In this document: piece by piece, positions 43,204 through 53,841 of the stretch
Position numbering within the stretch: position 1 is the stretch's first letter
Layout of the letters: each line of letters begins with the position of its first letter
DNA from: Macrothele yani
Lineage: Eukaryota > Arthropoda > Arachnida > Araneae > Macrothelidae
Assembly (NCBI GenBank): GCA_039090855.1
Contig: CM077023.1
Location: forward strand, 82,869,127-82,933,126
Reading direction: 5' to 3'
Length of the DNA stretch: 64,000 bases
The notes under the pieces: generated by a model
Told to the model about the DNA's origin: nothing
Seen by the model: only the letters and a program-made list of their open reading frames with translations
The model's database searches: none
Translations under genes and position numbers: made by a program

Positions 43204-43620
43204 GTCCGCGAATGGCTGAGTGGTTAGGAGTTCAGTCTACCAATACAAATTCCTCAGGTTCGTTCCTGGGCTGATCTTGTGGAGGTGGTGTGATTTGCTA
43301 ACAATCACTGAATATTCGCCGTGCATCGGACGAGCACATTAAGTGACGGCCCCCAGGTTGGACCTCCTGGTTAAATGGGTATCCTTTCCTATGCCCCCCC
43401 TGAAATTTTCTCACCCCTCTATGTGCAACATCGTACTTGTACGGTGGCGCCATCTACTGTACTCTAATCTCTCTACAAACTGTTCTGTCAAAGTCGCTAG
43501 ACTTGCTCTCCTTACTTCCGTTTCTGTGTCCTGCCCAAAAGGCGAACTCGCTGTAGGTGGTTGGGACCTAAAATCTACTCACTGTGGACGGAAGTCCTAC
43601 AAGAAAATGACTCATACTTG
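43204..43620 (+). repeat. tRNA-derived SINE beta, copy 2
   Basis: Head CGAATGGCTGAGTGGTTAGG and CAGGTTCGTTCCTGGG, with TTCGCCGTGCATCGGACGAG in the body as in copy 1. The 14-bp repeat cgtacgtacactgg flanks it (43190-43203, 43621-43634). Confidence 0.9.
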
Positions 43621-43896
43621 CGTACGTACACTGGTGTGCAAAAATTAAGGACGAAAAGGAGAAATTAGCATAACAGCGGAACGAGCAGGCAGAACGGACC
43701 GAAAGACCACTCCGGAGATAGACTAGGGTCCGGTACGGTAGAGCATGCGCATATATGCAGCATGACGTAGGGGAGGGGGGGTGTGAATGTCTGAAGGGTA
43801 TAAAGCACGCGGGCGGTGTACACTCAGCAATTCGGTGAAGGCTATTGCACGGTGTACATCGGTTTGAACGACGTCGAGTTGCTGCCACCGTGTGAT

Positions 43897-44925
43897 ATGG
43901 CCAACAAGCAATCCAGTAGACGACATCTGGATGACTTTACCCGAGGTCGCGTCATTGGGAAGAAGGTGGAAGTGTGGCTAGTGGGGCCGAGGAGTTCGGG
44001 ATCGCTCACAGCATCGTTTCACGAGCTTGGAGAGCATTTCGAACGATAGGAACAGCTGTCCGAGAGTTTAGCAGAGGTCGTCTACGAGCAATCACGGTGG
44101 CGGACGACCGGTATATTGTCCTACAGGCGAGAAGAGACAGACGGCAGACAGCGGGAGAAATCGTAAGGCACATACAACTAGGACGTCCGTTATCGCGTTT
44201 TACCGTGGCCAGGAGGCTGCAAAAAGGTGGTCTATTTGCACGAAGACCAGTACGGTGTGTGCCATTAACGCCTGCTCATCGGAGACGGCGGTTTCTGTGG
44301 TGCCAGGAACACAAGAACTGGACACATCAGCAATGGGGTCAAGTTCTCTTTACGGATGAGAGCCGATTTAGTCTGACGTGCGATTCTGGACGTATATACA
44401 TCTGGAGAGAGCAGGGAACACGCAATCACACCTCCAACATCATCGAAAGGGACTGGTTTGGAGGTGGCGGAGTTCTCGTTTGGGGCGGTATTATGCTTGG
44501 TAGCCGTACTGACCTCCATATCTTCCAAGGAGGTTAAGTCACTGGTGTCCGCTATTGTACCATGGTTCTCCTGCCTAACGTGCGTCTGTTTAGAAGTGCT
44601 GTGGGTCCTGAGTATATTCATGGACGACAACGCTACACCTCATCGTACAGTGGCTGTCGCAGAGCTGTTGGAGAGTGAAGATATTCAACGCATGGATTGG
44701 CCGGCAAGGTCCCCGGACCTAAATCCAATCGAACACGCATGGGACCTTCTCGGGAGAAGCTTGGCAGTACGTCACCAGCCGCTAGCAACGAATCCGCAGC
44801 TGCGATTGGCGCTACAAGAGGAATGGGCCACGATGCCTCAACAGCTCCTTGACAACCTCGTCCGTAGCATGGACAGACGTTGTATATCCTGCAAGGCAGT
44901 CAGGGGTGATCATATCCCCTACTAA
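43897..44925 (+). pseudogene. Tc1-like transposase F, inactivated
   Basis: Starts MANKQSSRRHLDDFTRGRVI, then a frameshift near 43975, FGIAHSIVSRAWRAF (HTH), VLFTDESRFS, a stop and frameshift at ~44535-44620, FMDDNATPHRTV and SPDLNPIEHAWD, ending GDHIPY with stop at 44925. All three catalytic residues remain with 34-residue spacing, but the frame is broken at least twice. Same subfamily as element G. Confidence 0.9.
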
Positions 44926-45404
44926 AGACTGGATTTTTCTTGGCAGCCGCCTGTCACATAGACGTTTCTGTCTTCTGTCCAGTTATGCTCGAAGCGACCT
45001 TTTCAATAAAGTGTCTTTGTATCCTTTGGATTCCTTGTTTTGACGGTTTTGCTCACTTGTCCCTTATTCTTACATCTTGGGGATCTTACGGTATGATTTA
45101 AGTCGATGTGAAGCACTTCTGCACGACGTTACATTCGAAAAACTGTCTCGTCCTTAATTTTTGCACGCCAGTGTATAAGGGGAACATCAGTTATTTCGTA
45201 AGATTTCCGTTATTTGTGGTATTAGAAACATAAACGTCATAGGCTGTTTATTTCTCATAGCTTTATCATATCGTTCGTGTAACTTTAAGTCGATAGTCTT
45301 TGTGGTTTGAAGATTATACTGTGTTTAAATTGTAAAATTTTATATATTTTCCGTTTGCAAATAGCACAAACAATGCACAATGCACCCTCGGTGCATTGTT
45401 CGTC

Positions 45405-46140
45405 TAAGTATAGTCTTCTGGCCCGTTCGTCCCAGTATGCTTGGTGTCCAAGCGTTGGTTTTTGATGTTCGTCCGAGCATGCTCGGTTCTAAGCGTTGGC
45501 TTTTGACCGTTCGTTCGAGTATGATCGGTGTCTAAGCATTGGCTTTTAACCATTCGTCCGAGTATGATCGGTGTCTAAGCGTTGGCTTTTGACCATTCGT
45601 CCGAGTATGATCGGTGTCTAAGCGTTGGCTTTTGACCGTTCGTCCGAGTATGATCGGTGTCTAAGCGTTGGCTTTTGACCGTTCGTCCGAATATGATCGG
45701 TGTCTAAGCGTTGGCTTTTTACCGTTCGTCCCAGTATGCTCGGTGTCCAAGCATTGATTTTTGACGTTCGTCCAAGTATGCTCGGGTCTAAGCATTGGCT
45801 TTTGACCGTTGACCGGAGTATGCTCGATGTCCAAGCGTAGGATTTTGACCGTTCGTCGGAGTATGCTCGGTGTCTAAACTTTGGCGTTTGATCGTTCGTC
45901 CGAGTATACTCGGTATCTAAGCGTTGGAGTTTGACCGTTCGTCCGAGTATGCTCGGTGTCTGAGTGTTGGCTTTTGACCGTTCGTCCCAGTATGCTTGGT
46001 GTATGCGTGCTGGCTTTTGACCGTTCGTCCGAGTATGCTCGGTGTCTGAGTGTTGGCTTTTGATCGTTCGTCCCAGTATGCTTGGTGTCTGCGTGCTGGC
46101 TTTTGACCGTTCGTCCGAGTATGCTGGGTAGTACGCCTGT
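45405..46140. repeat. 43-bp minisatellite
   Basis: About 17 units of GTTCGTCCGAGTATGATCGG plus TGTCTAAGCGTTGGCTTTTGACC in variants. The last units use GTCTGAGTGTTGGC and GTCTGCGTGCTGGC types. Long open frames on the - strand (ILGRTVKSQ repeats) come from the repeat itself. Confidence 0.9.
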
Positions 46141-46451
46141 CCCAAGGCACCAGCCCTCCCCGGAACTGTCAGCCCCAATTAGAGACGGTCTACTGCTCAT
46201 ACCCCTTTAGAGCTACTCACAATGTTCGCTAAACTCTGAACAAACAAAAATAAAGTAAATAATCCACAGAAAAAGGGACAATAGAACAACTACATTCGCA
46301 GTCTGTGTGTACATACGTATGAAAAGTGAAACCAATTTTCCGTTGGTAGACAACGAATCTAAATTTTTCATGGCATTTGAAACTGTACTTATCGTTCATA
46401 AAATAAATATACAATACGCTAAGTTAATTCAATGACTTTTTGTACCGAATG

Positions 46452-46743
46452 TTAGTTCAGTCGTACAGTTATGACAGCTAGGATTTGTTCATCCATGTGA
46501 AAATTTTTATTTGAGCAAAGTGTATATTCTCCAAAGCTAAAAAGAAATAATATAGAGTCAGTTATCTCTATTTGCACGATATAACTTTTCTTTCTTTCTG
46601 GAATCGTCATGTGCTTTGCCCTTATCAGATGCATTTGATATATCTGCGCTACAAAATCTTCCATTAAATCCTCCAACACAAATGCACGCCTGCTTCTAAC
46701 AACCGTTGTGTTGAGGCTACCCTGCAATGGTCTTAAAAAAAAC
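46452..46743 (-). pseudogene. Possible exon with weak histone-fold resemblance
   Basis: A - strand frame reads VVRSRRAFVLEDLMEDFVAQ followed by IYQMHLIRAKHMTI. The pattern of an A-x-LE/Q-E helix, then RAK-x-MTI, recalls the alpha-2 to L2 part of histone H3 (ALQEASEAYLV...AIHAKRVTI) with a 3-residue gap. A plausible acceptor precedes it (ACTAAT branch-like string, then TTTTATTTTAG at ~46744). No other exon was identified, so it could be a chance match, a gene exon or a pseudogene piece. Confidence 0.25.
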
Positions 46744-46757
46744 CTAAAATAAAACAT

Positions 46758-47259
46758 TTACATTAGTTTTCATATTTACAGTTAAAAGAAGTGTTTTATA
46801 GATAGTGTGTCCTAACTTCTGGTCGGGACTCAAATGACTACATCTGAATTCTAATAACTAACGTGCAGTTTTTTTTAATACGCTGCATTTTTTTTGTAAG
46901 TAACAGTATTAGTTTTTTCTTCCTCGGCATGATCTTACAAAAACAAACATTCCTTTGTCTCTAATGCCTGTTATTTTTCTCTATAAACAGATTTCTCAAA
47001 ACAAAACAAAAATTAAAAAGACTTTCAACGCACTGTCAAAGTATCTCTCATTTTGTTCGTGAGAAATAGAATAATGGAAAGAGAAGACCTAGTGCATGCC
47101 AATAAAGCCGGATAGATGTTGCATTGTGCTCACAACTCAGAGCGAGAACGATTCACTGGTTTCCATAAATTTAGGAAAACTACAGAAAAATCCCGACAAC
47201 TAATTAAATACATGATGAAATGTTATGAAATTTGGTGAGAATCTTTATCATATCGTACG
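46758..47259. other. No feature recognised
   Basis: AT-rich sequence without a match. Confidence 0.4.
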
Positions 47260-47394
47260 TTAGAGAAAGACTGGGCCTAAAACATATCGTAAGAAACACT
47301 GCATTTTGACAAAAATGACCTTATACACACCCAGGTGAAAAATAAGGTGCCAAAATGAAATAGCTACAGTGCCACTCCCTATTGTGGTACTGTA

Positions 47395-48010
47395 GCTATA
47401 TGGTACTGTACCCCTCACAGCAATGTAGGCCTCAAAGCGATGTTTCATGTTGTTGATGATGATGTCTAGAAGTTCAGTAGGTAACAACGACCATTGTTTG
47501 TGCGAAGCTTGTCTCATTCCTTACAAGTCTTGCGAAGGGATTTGAGGGTAGCAAGACGTCTCCCTAGAGGATCCCAGACATGTTCGATTGGATTAAGGTG
47601 GGGAGACCTTGCTCACCAATCCATACGAACAATGATCTCCTCTCGAAGATATTGTTCTACCAGCCTCGCTTGGTGGGGACGAGCGTTAGCGTCTTTTAGG
47701 AGAAATGTATTTCCTGTGGCAAATGAATGAGGGAGAACATAGGGGTCCATGACATCATCCCTATAGCGTCGAGCATTCACGGATCCTCTTGGACGTACAT
47801 ACAAGTCTATGTGTCCACCTTACCAGATGCCATCCCAAACCAGCACGCTATCACAAACATAAGTGTCCCTTTCACGGATCATAGAGGAATGATAGCGTGT
47901 CCCTCCTCTCCAGAACAGATCACGCCTGGCATTGTTCTGTAAAGCAAATCTGGACTCATTTGTGAAAGAGTACTGATCTCCATTGACTTTCAGTCCAATT
48001 TAAGTGAAGT
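47395..48010 (-). pseudogene. Tc1-like transposase fragment K
   Basis: On the - strand: a region preceding RGSVNARRYRDDVMDPYVLP, then LKDANARPHQARLVEQYLRE, IIVRMDWIGEQGLPTLIQSN (matching the WPARSPDLNPIEH stretch in decayed form) and a C terminus LLDIIINNMKHRFEAYIAVRG. Frameshifts throughout. The N-terminal half and terminal repeats were not identified. Confidence 0.75.
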
Positions 48011-48149
48011 CTTTCCTAATTCAAACGTTCCCTCCTGTGACGGGGGGGGGGGGTTAAGGAGCACTCAGAGTAGTGCTGGTTGCCTACAGCAAAGTCCTTT
48101 TTCGTGAAGCCTACTCTACACAGTGGAAGCAGATACCACCGTTTCTGTA

Positions 48150-49145
48150 GCCGCAGCAAAGGCAGCATTGGCACCAGATATAGTGGTTGTCCGTTGTAGC
48201 CCATATACATTAAGATATGGCCACTCCAATGTTGACTTGTGCAGTAATTTTTCTCCGGGTTGTAGCCCCATTAAGGACCTCACTCATAGCGTTCATTGGA
48301 TCGCTTGTCCCTATCCAATGAAGATCGTCTCCAGCGTTTGGAGTAGTGCAGTTCTCGAATAAACTGGCAGACAGAATGATGTCCTGTGATTTTCGGGGAC
48401 AAATTTTTTTGTTTGGGATCCGATAATTGCCGGATTCACGTCTGGAGACGCCGGTAAGAACGGAACAGTTGAAGAGCAATTGTCTAGCGCCATTCGGTGT
48501 AAACAGCAGAGATCATGGTCTGGGGAAGCAATAAGATATAACAGAAGAACATCTCTAAAGATGTTATTTTCTTTATTTTGTTTCGGGGTTTAGCAACCAC
48601 AGTGAGCAACTCTAAGGGCTATATGCAGTTGTCTGTCCTTAAATTGGAGTCACTTGTTCCAAGGAGGAGGGAAAACCAGTGGAGTCAGACAAACACACCA
48701 TCCATGCCCCATCCGGTACTCGAGCGCAGTCCCACTCGGACGAACAGTCAGTAGCCAGCACTTAGACCACTGCGCCACAGGTGCTGCTCTCCAGTATTCT
48801 TCAAGCAGTTTAATAGCCCCAGTCATGCATAGATAATATCTTGGATTGCTATTCCTTTCATAAGGAGGGATACCTGGAAGCATGTTTCAGCAAGACAGTA
48901 CGCGTACGCATACTGCAAACATCACTAGGGAACGTTGATGAGCTGTCAACATCGTGAAATGGCCAGAAAGATCCCCGGATCAGTCCCCATTAGAAGCTGT
49001 ATGAGACATAGTTAGACGGGATTTCGACACCCACTCGCAACCAGCGCAGACAACGGCCGTCCTGCAAGACCAGGTGCATGAAGCATGGGAGGCAGTACCG
49101 CATCATCAGTCTCCTGTACGATTCAATGCCACGACGCATTGCTGA
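48150..49145 (+). pseudogene. Tc1-like transposase fragment L, split by a SINE
   Basis: Weak matches before the SINE include FFVWDPIIAGFTSGDAGK. After it comes MFQQDSTRTHTANIT, then VKWPERSPDQSPLEAV (third residue region kept as LEAV), HEAWEAVPHHQ and MPRRIAE. Opposite orientation to fragment K. Many lesions. Confidence 0.7.
48571..48786 (-). repeat. SINE alpha copy inside fragment L
   Basis: The same order as 24111-24324: GGGGTTTAGCAACCACAGTG at the tail and a tRNA-like head at the right with CTTAGACCACTGCGCC on the + strand. Diverged (GGTACTCGAGCGCAGTCC at box B). No clear target duplication was found. Confidence 0.8.
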
Positions 49146-49150
49146 ATGAG

Positions 49151-49500
49151 TTGCCAACAAAGGTGGTTTTATCTCAGATTGATGCGATTGTTTTTTTAAT
49201 AAAAGTGTCCATTAGTTTTGAAAACTCAATCATATCTTTCTTGTCTTCACCACACTGCTTCATTCGTGAATATGCACTGTAAAAAAAAAAAAATAAGTGG
49301 TGTGAATTCAGAGAACATTTCTTAAAATAAAATGCAGCAAAGTTGACGGTAGGTGTCCGTCTTTTAAAGAAATTTCAGTTTTTACCAGTTCCCGTTTTCT
49401 TTACTTCGGTATTTTCACAAATCTTCCGTAGTCACTAATTCCGTTTATTTCAGAAAAGTACGCTTCAGGTTTTTCCTTATTTAAACAGAAATTTCGCAGA
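49151..49500. other. No feature recognised
   Basis: AT-rich. A short A run near 49280. Confidence 0.4.
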
Positions 49501-49542
49501 ATCGAAGACGGTGAATTTTTCAGCTCTTACGCCAGAGAATAC

Positions 49543-49660
49543 TTTCACGCCGGTGGGGCTCGAACCGAGGTCGTTTGAGTCGGCTCAACAGATAGGTGTG
49601 CCTTAACCACTGAGCCAGAAAGATTTAATAGTCACGGTCACGTTCAAGGTAAAACTCGAT
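49543..49660 (-). repeat. tRNA-like head of the composite repeat
   Basis: The reverse complement reads TCTGGCTCAGTGGTTAAGGC and later GGTTCGAGCCCCACC, i.e. box-A and box-B-like strings of a tRNA-derived SINE. Its first part is what was duplicated into the 605-750 hairpin. Confidence 0.65.
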
Positions 49661-50260
49661 TGCGCGGTGATGATTTTTTTGTCATTAATGCGTGTGATTC
49701 AGTCATTTTACATTCTGTTGGAGGTTGTTATTTTTTCGAACAGCTTTGTAATATATTATTTTTTCAGTTGGAGGACTTATCACAAATTAAGTATTTTTTT
49801 TTTCATCGTGATTTTCCGCAGCAACAGAATGCTCTGGAACTTGAATTTTTTAAGCTGACAAGGGCTTTCAATTATCAAAAAAAAAGAGGGAAATGCAAAC
49901 GCTTTGTATTATTATTTCACAGAAATCATAAATATAAAATTTACTCTTGATATCTACAATAGCTTTTGTTTTAAGGGCTCCACAGACCGATTCATACACA
50001 TCATGCAATCACCTGTACTATAATTTAAGTACCAGATTATTTACGGTAACAAGATATACACTATATTGACAAAAGTCAACGGACACCCTTCAAAAGCAAA
50101 TGAACGGAACCGCTGCGTTGTTAAGATGCGCGGTACAGCTGCGAACGGTATAAAAACAAGCCTGCAGCTGACCGCGGTCATATCACACTGTCAGGTTGAG
50201 TGAAAATGTCGCGGCGGGAGAGAACTGACTTTGAGAAAGGAAAGATTGTTGATTGTTATA

Positions 50261-51802
50261 CACTGCCGGACAACTGCGAAGGACGGATGACAATAGCAAC
50301 GATAGCAACCATAAAATGGAAGGCAGAAAAATGTGGAAATTAGCATAAGTGCGGGATACAGTAAGACGTGTTGTGCGTATGCAAATTTTGGATTACCGAA
50401 CTTGTTCGTGACGTCATAGCGCTGATAAGAGATATAAAGGATTTGACGCGTATTGACCGTTGTTGTTCAAACGCAAAGTTGAAAGGGAAAGAATCAATTG
50501 ACGAACTTGCAATTTTCAGTATGTCTTCCCGATATCACCTAGATGATTTTACGCGTGGCCGTATTATTGGCAAGATTGAAGAAGGGCGAAAAATAACAGA
50601 TGTTGCCAGGGAGTTTCACGTCAGCCACAGTGTTGTTTCAAGGCTTTGGAAATCATTTCAAACAAATGGAGAGTGTAGCAAACGTCACGGGGGAGGTCGT
50701 GTTCGCAGTACGACACCTGCAGAAGATCGGTACATAGTGCTATCAACAAAAAGACACCGGCGCAGCACAGCTAGTGAGGTAGCAAATTAGTTTATGGCTG
50801 CTACTGGCAAGCGGATCTCCCGAAAAACTGTCGCCAGACGTTTTCATGAAGGAGGACTATACGCCCGCCGTCCTGTTGTGTGTATCCCATTGTCCAGACG
50901 TCACCGTACCGCCCGTTTGCAATGGTGCCATCAACATCGCAATTGGACTGATAACGACTGGTCTGCTGTCCTCTTCTCAGATGAGAGTAGATACAGTCTA
51001 TCGTCTGATTGTCGACGACAACTGATCTGGCGTGATAGTGGTTCTGCATATTGTCCAGCAAACATACAGGAAAGGGACCGATATCCGACATGTAGTGTCA
51101 TGGTATGGGCTGGCATCATGATCAATGGCCGTACGTCCCTCTCTGTGCTTCCAACTGGGACTATGACTGGCCAACGATACATTAATGATGTTCTGCTACC
51201 TCATGTTTGCATGTTCCGTGGTGTTGTCGGTGATAGATTCAGTTTCATGGACGACAACGCAACATTTCATCGAATAGTCGCTGTCCAGGAGTGTCTTGAG
51301 AGCGAGGATATTCAACGCCTCGTATGGCTAGCACGTTCTCCAGATCTGAATCCCATTGAAAATGTGTGGGATGCTTTGGGGAGGAGTCTTGCTGGTCGCC
51401 AATGCCCTCCAATAAACAAGGACACCCTCATCCGTGCACTGACAGAGGAATGGGATAAATTACCCCCAACAGCTGCTTGATAATGTTGTGCAAAGCATGA
51501 CACGACGTGTGGAATCCTGCATCGCCCTCCATGGTGGCCATATCCCGTATTGACATCTTACGCCGGAACGCCTGCGGACGGTAATTGCATTTTTTTCACG
51601 TTTACGTATTCTGCACGAAATGGCCTGTTTGTCCCTTGAACACGTTCCAAAGCCTTCTGGATTTTAGAGCACAATAAATTGTCTTTCTTGTAATGTCCTG
51701 GCATTCTGACATTATTTTATTTCACTTGGCATCCAACCACACTTACTTTTTTATGCGATATATAGCCGTTTATGACCCGTCCTTAGCAATTGTCCAGCAG
51801 TG
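50261..51802 (+). mobile_element. Tc1-like element G nested in H
   Basis: Ends CACTGCCGGACAACTGCGAA and the inverse of CACTGCTGGACAATTGCTAA, flanked by TA (50259-50260, 51803-51804). It interrupts the N-terminal coding part of element H. 1542 bp. Confidence 0.95.
50521..51553 (+). pseudogene. Tc1-like transposase G, two lesions from intact
   Basis: Starts MSSRYHLDDFTRGRIIGKIE, with HTH at DVAREFHVSHSVVSRLWKSF. A single in-frame TAG (50788-50790) interrupts it, then the frame continues through RISRKTVARRFHEGG, VLFSDESRYS, FMDDNATFHR and SPDLNPIENVWD. A one-base shift near 51465 moves the C terminus (LLDNVVQSMTRRVESCIALH, ending HIPY) out of frame. All DDE residues are present with 34-residue spacing, so this is a fairly young copy. 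Confidence 0.92.
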
Positions 51803-52503
51803 TATTAGTGGGTTATCCAGAAGAGAAACCGAGAGGCATTTAAACATACACAAGCCAACTGTTTTGGATGTACTGAATAAATGGAAGACACGGCATGCCT
51901 GAAGCAGCAAAACGTACCGGCACACCAAAGAAAATCAGTGATAGAGGACGTCGAAGCCTCAGGAAAGTCATTACAGATAATCGACGGAGTACTGCACAAG
52001 ACCTCAGTGTACAGGTGAGTAAAAATCCTGGAACCTCGGTATGTACACGTACCATTCGCAGAGAACTTCATTCCATGTGTTACCGCGGTCGTGCGGTTGC
52101 TCACAAGCCGTTCATCTCCACTCGGAATGCTACTCGTCGTTTAGCAAGGTGCAAAGAGCATTTATCGTGGACCGTAGATCAATGGAAATGGGTCCTGTGG
52201 ACTGAAGAATCCTGATGCCCGATCCGTCAGTCTGATGGCCGTGTGTGGGCATAGCGGCAGCAGGAGGAACGCTATTTACCACAGTGTACTGTTTCTACGG
52301 TCATGTTTGGAGCTGGCAGTGTACTCGTGTGGGGGTGTTTTTCGTGGTATGGTCCCGATCCATTGGTTATCCTGGACAAACCTGTTAACCAGCACGTCTA
52401 CCTCGATATTCTGGACAATTATGCCGTACCAACGCTGTGACAATATTATGGAACCGAGCTTTGTTGGTACCAGCAGGATAATGCATCGAGCCATAAAGCA
52501 AGG

Positions 52504-53738
52504 TTTCAAAATCGCTTTATTATTATTCATCATAAGAAAACATAAGAGGGAGACGTACAGTGTTGGGCGTCTCACTGGGAAATAATACAAACTGTTAAAG
52601 CATGATGGTATATACACTGCAATGACAATGGGGATGAATAACAAATGCTGCAAGCAAAGCTTATTGCATAAAAATTGCAGGAGAAATGACAAAGAGAAAC
52701 ACATCGTGTCACATGACATTGGCTGGGCATGATTTACAGGATAACACAGGCAAAATTATAGTACACAATTAGAAAAAGAACAGAACAAACACCGCCGTGA
52801 AGGTAAAACATTACATATATGAGATAAAAACACAGCGTGCACAATTGTGCAAGTTATTTAACAAGGGCAGCAAAGCAACATAATACAGGCGGGGTGAAAT
52901 TAATTAATGTACACGAGTAAGCATGAAAATATACTGAGATGACATTAGCATTCACAATTCAACGGTAGCGTGGATTTCACGAAAAAAAATGCAGAAGGAA
53001 CAGTAAGATCACAGAGCAAAACTAGGAGTGCACACTGGGATGACAAGAGGAAGTAACGCAAAATGAAAGCACTGTACGACGCAGTAGATGTAACTGGTAC
53101 ATTAACAAGACATGATGAACCATATTATACACAGGGATGACCAAAAAAAGTACACAATGTGAAGACACGATACAGCGCAAGAAATGTTACAAGTACAGTA
53201 AAAAGCACACGATAAACCATTAGTGCACTCAGGGATGTTATGAGTATATGCATAAAGTGAAAGCACAGGACAAGCCATGGGTTCTGACAGATGATAGAAT
53301 TTATCAAAAATTTGTACGTGCACGATCAAAGCATTAACACAATGTGAAAGCACGAAAATAGTATGTACACAATGTGGAAGTATAGAACTGTACAAAAATC
53401 AAACAGGTGCAAGGAAATGGCAAAACACTAAGAAGGTGTGTGAGTGCGGCAAATATAACAAATGAGAGATAGAGACGTACACCACATGACATCTCAAAGT
53501 AAAACACACTACAGGAACACGGTGTAATACACTAGGTGCATAGACAGAAAGCACTTAAGGTGACCAAGGTACAGCCCCAAGTACATAAAAGTGACGGGAG
53601 GTCACGGAATCAGAGGGCACACTGATAACCATGTAAATATGGTAAAGCACAGTATGACACGGAAAACAACAATTCAAATGACAAGATCACAATAATATGC
53701 ACACTGAAAACGAGAAAACAAAAACTTGGCTATTACAG
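52504..53738 (-). other. 3' untranslated region of the LINE
   Basis: Non-coding and TG-rich on the - strand, with a poly-A signal (AATAAA at ~52515) near the end and no long poly-A tail. Confidence 0.6.
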
Positions 53739-53841
53739 CACAGGCTGTAGCTCGATCACATGATATACATGGAGACGAGTCGTAGAGTGGAGGAGGGGCA
53801 CCAGGGTGCCACGGAACTCAGCAAAGGAGGTGTAGAATGTC

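Larger units (their letters stand above)
43198..45173 (+). mobile_element. Tc1-like element F with SINE in its left terminal repeat
   Basis: Ends CACTGGTGTGCAAAAATTAA (left, second copy at 43629) and the inverse of CACTGGCGTGCAAAAATTAA at the right (to 45173), flanked by TA. SINE beta has inserted six bases into the left end. Without it the element is about 1.54 kb. Confidence 0.9.

Noticed and set aside
45405..46140. CRISPR array
   Set aside because: Repeats are contiguous without unique spacers and the sequence is eukaryotic. This is a minisatellite.
45618..46178. 186-codon minus-strand frame as a gene
   Set aside because: Product of the 43-bp minisatellite. Several frames are open because few stops occur in the unit.
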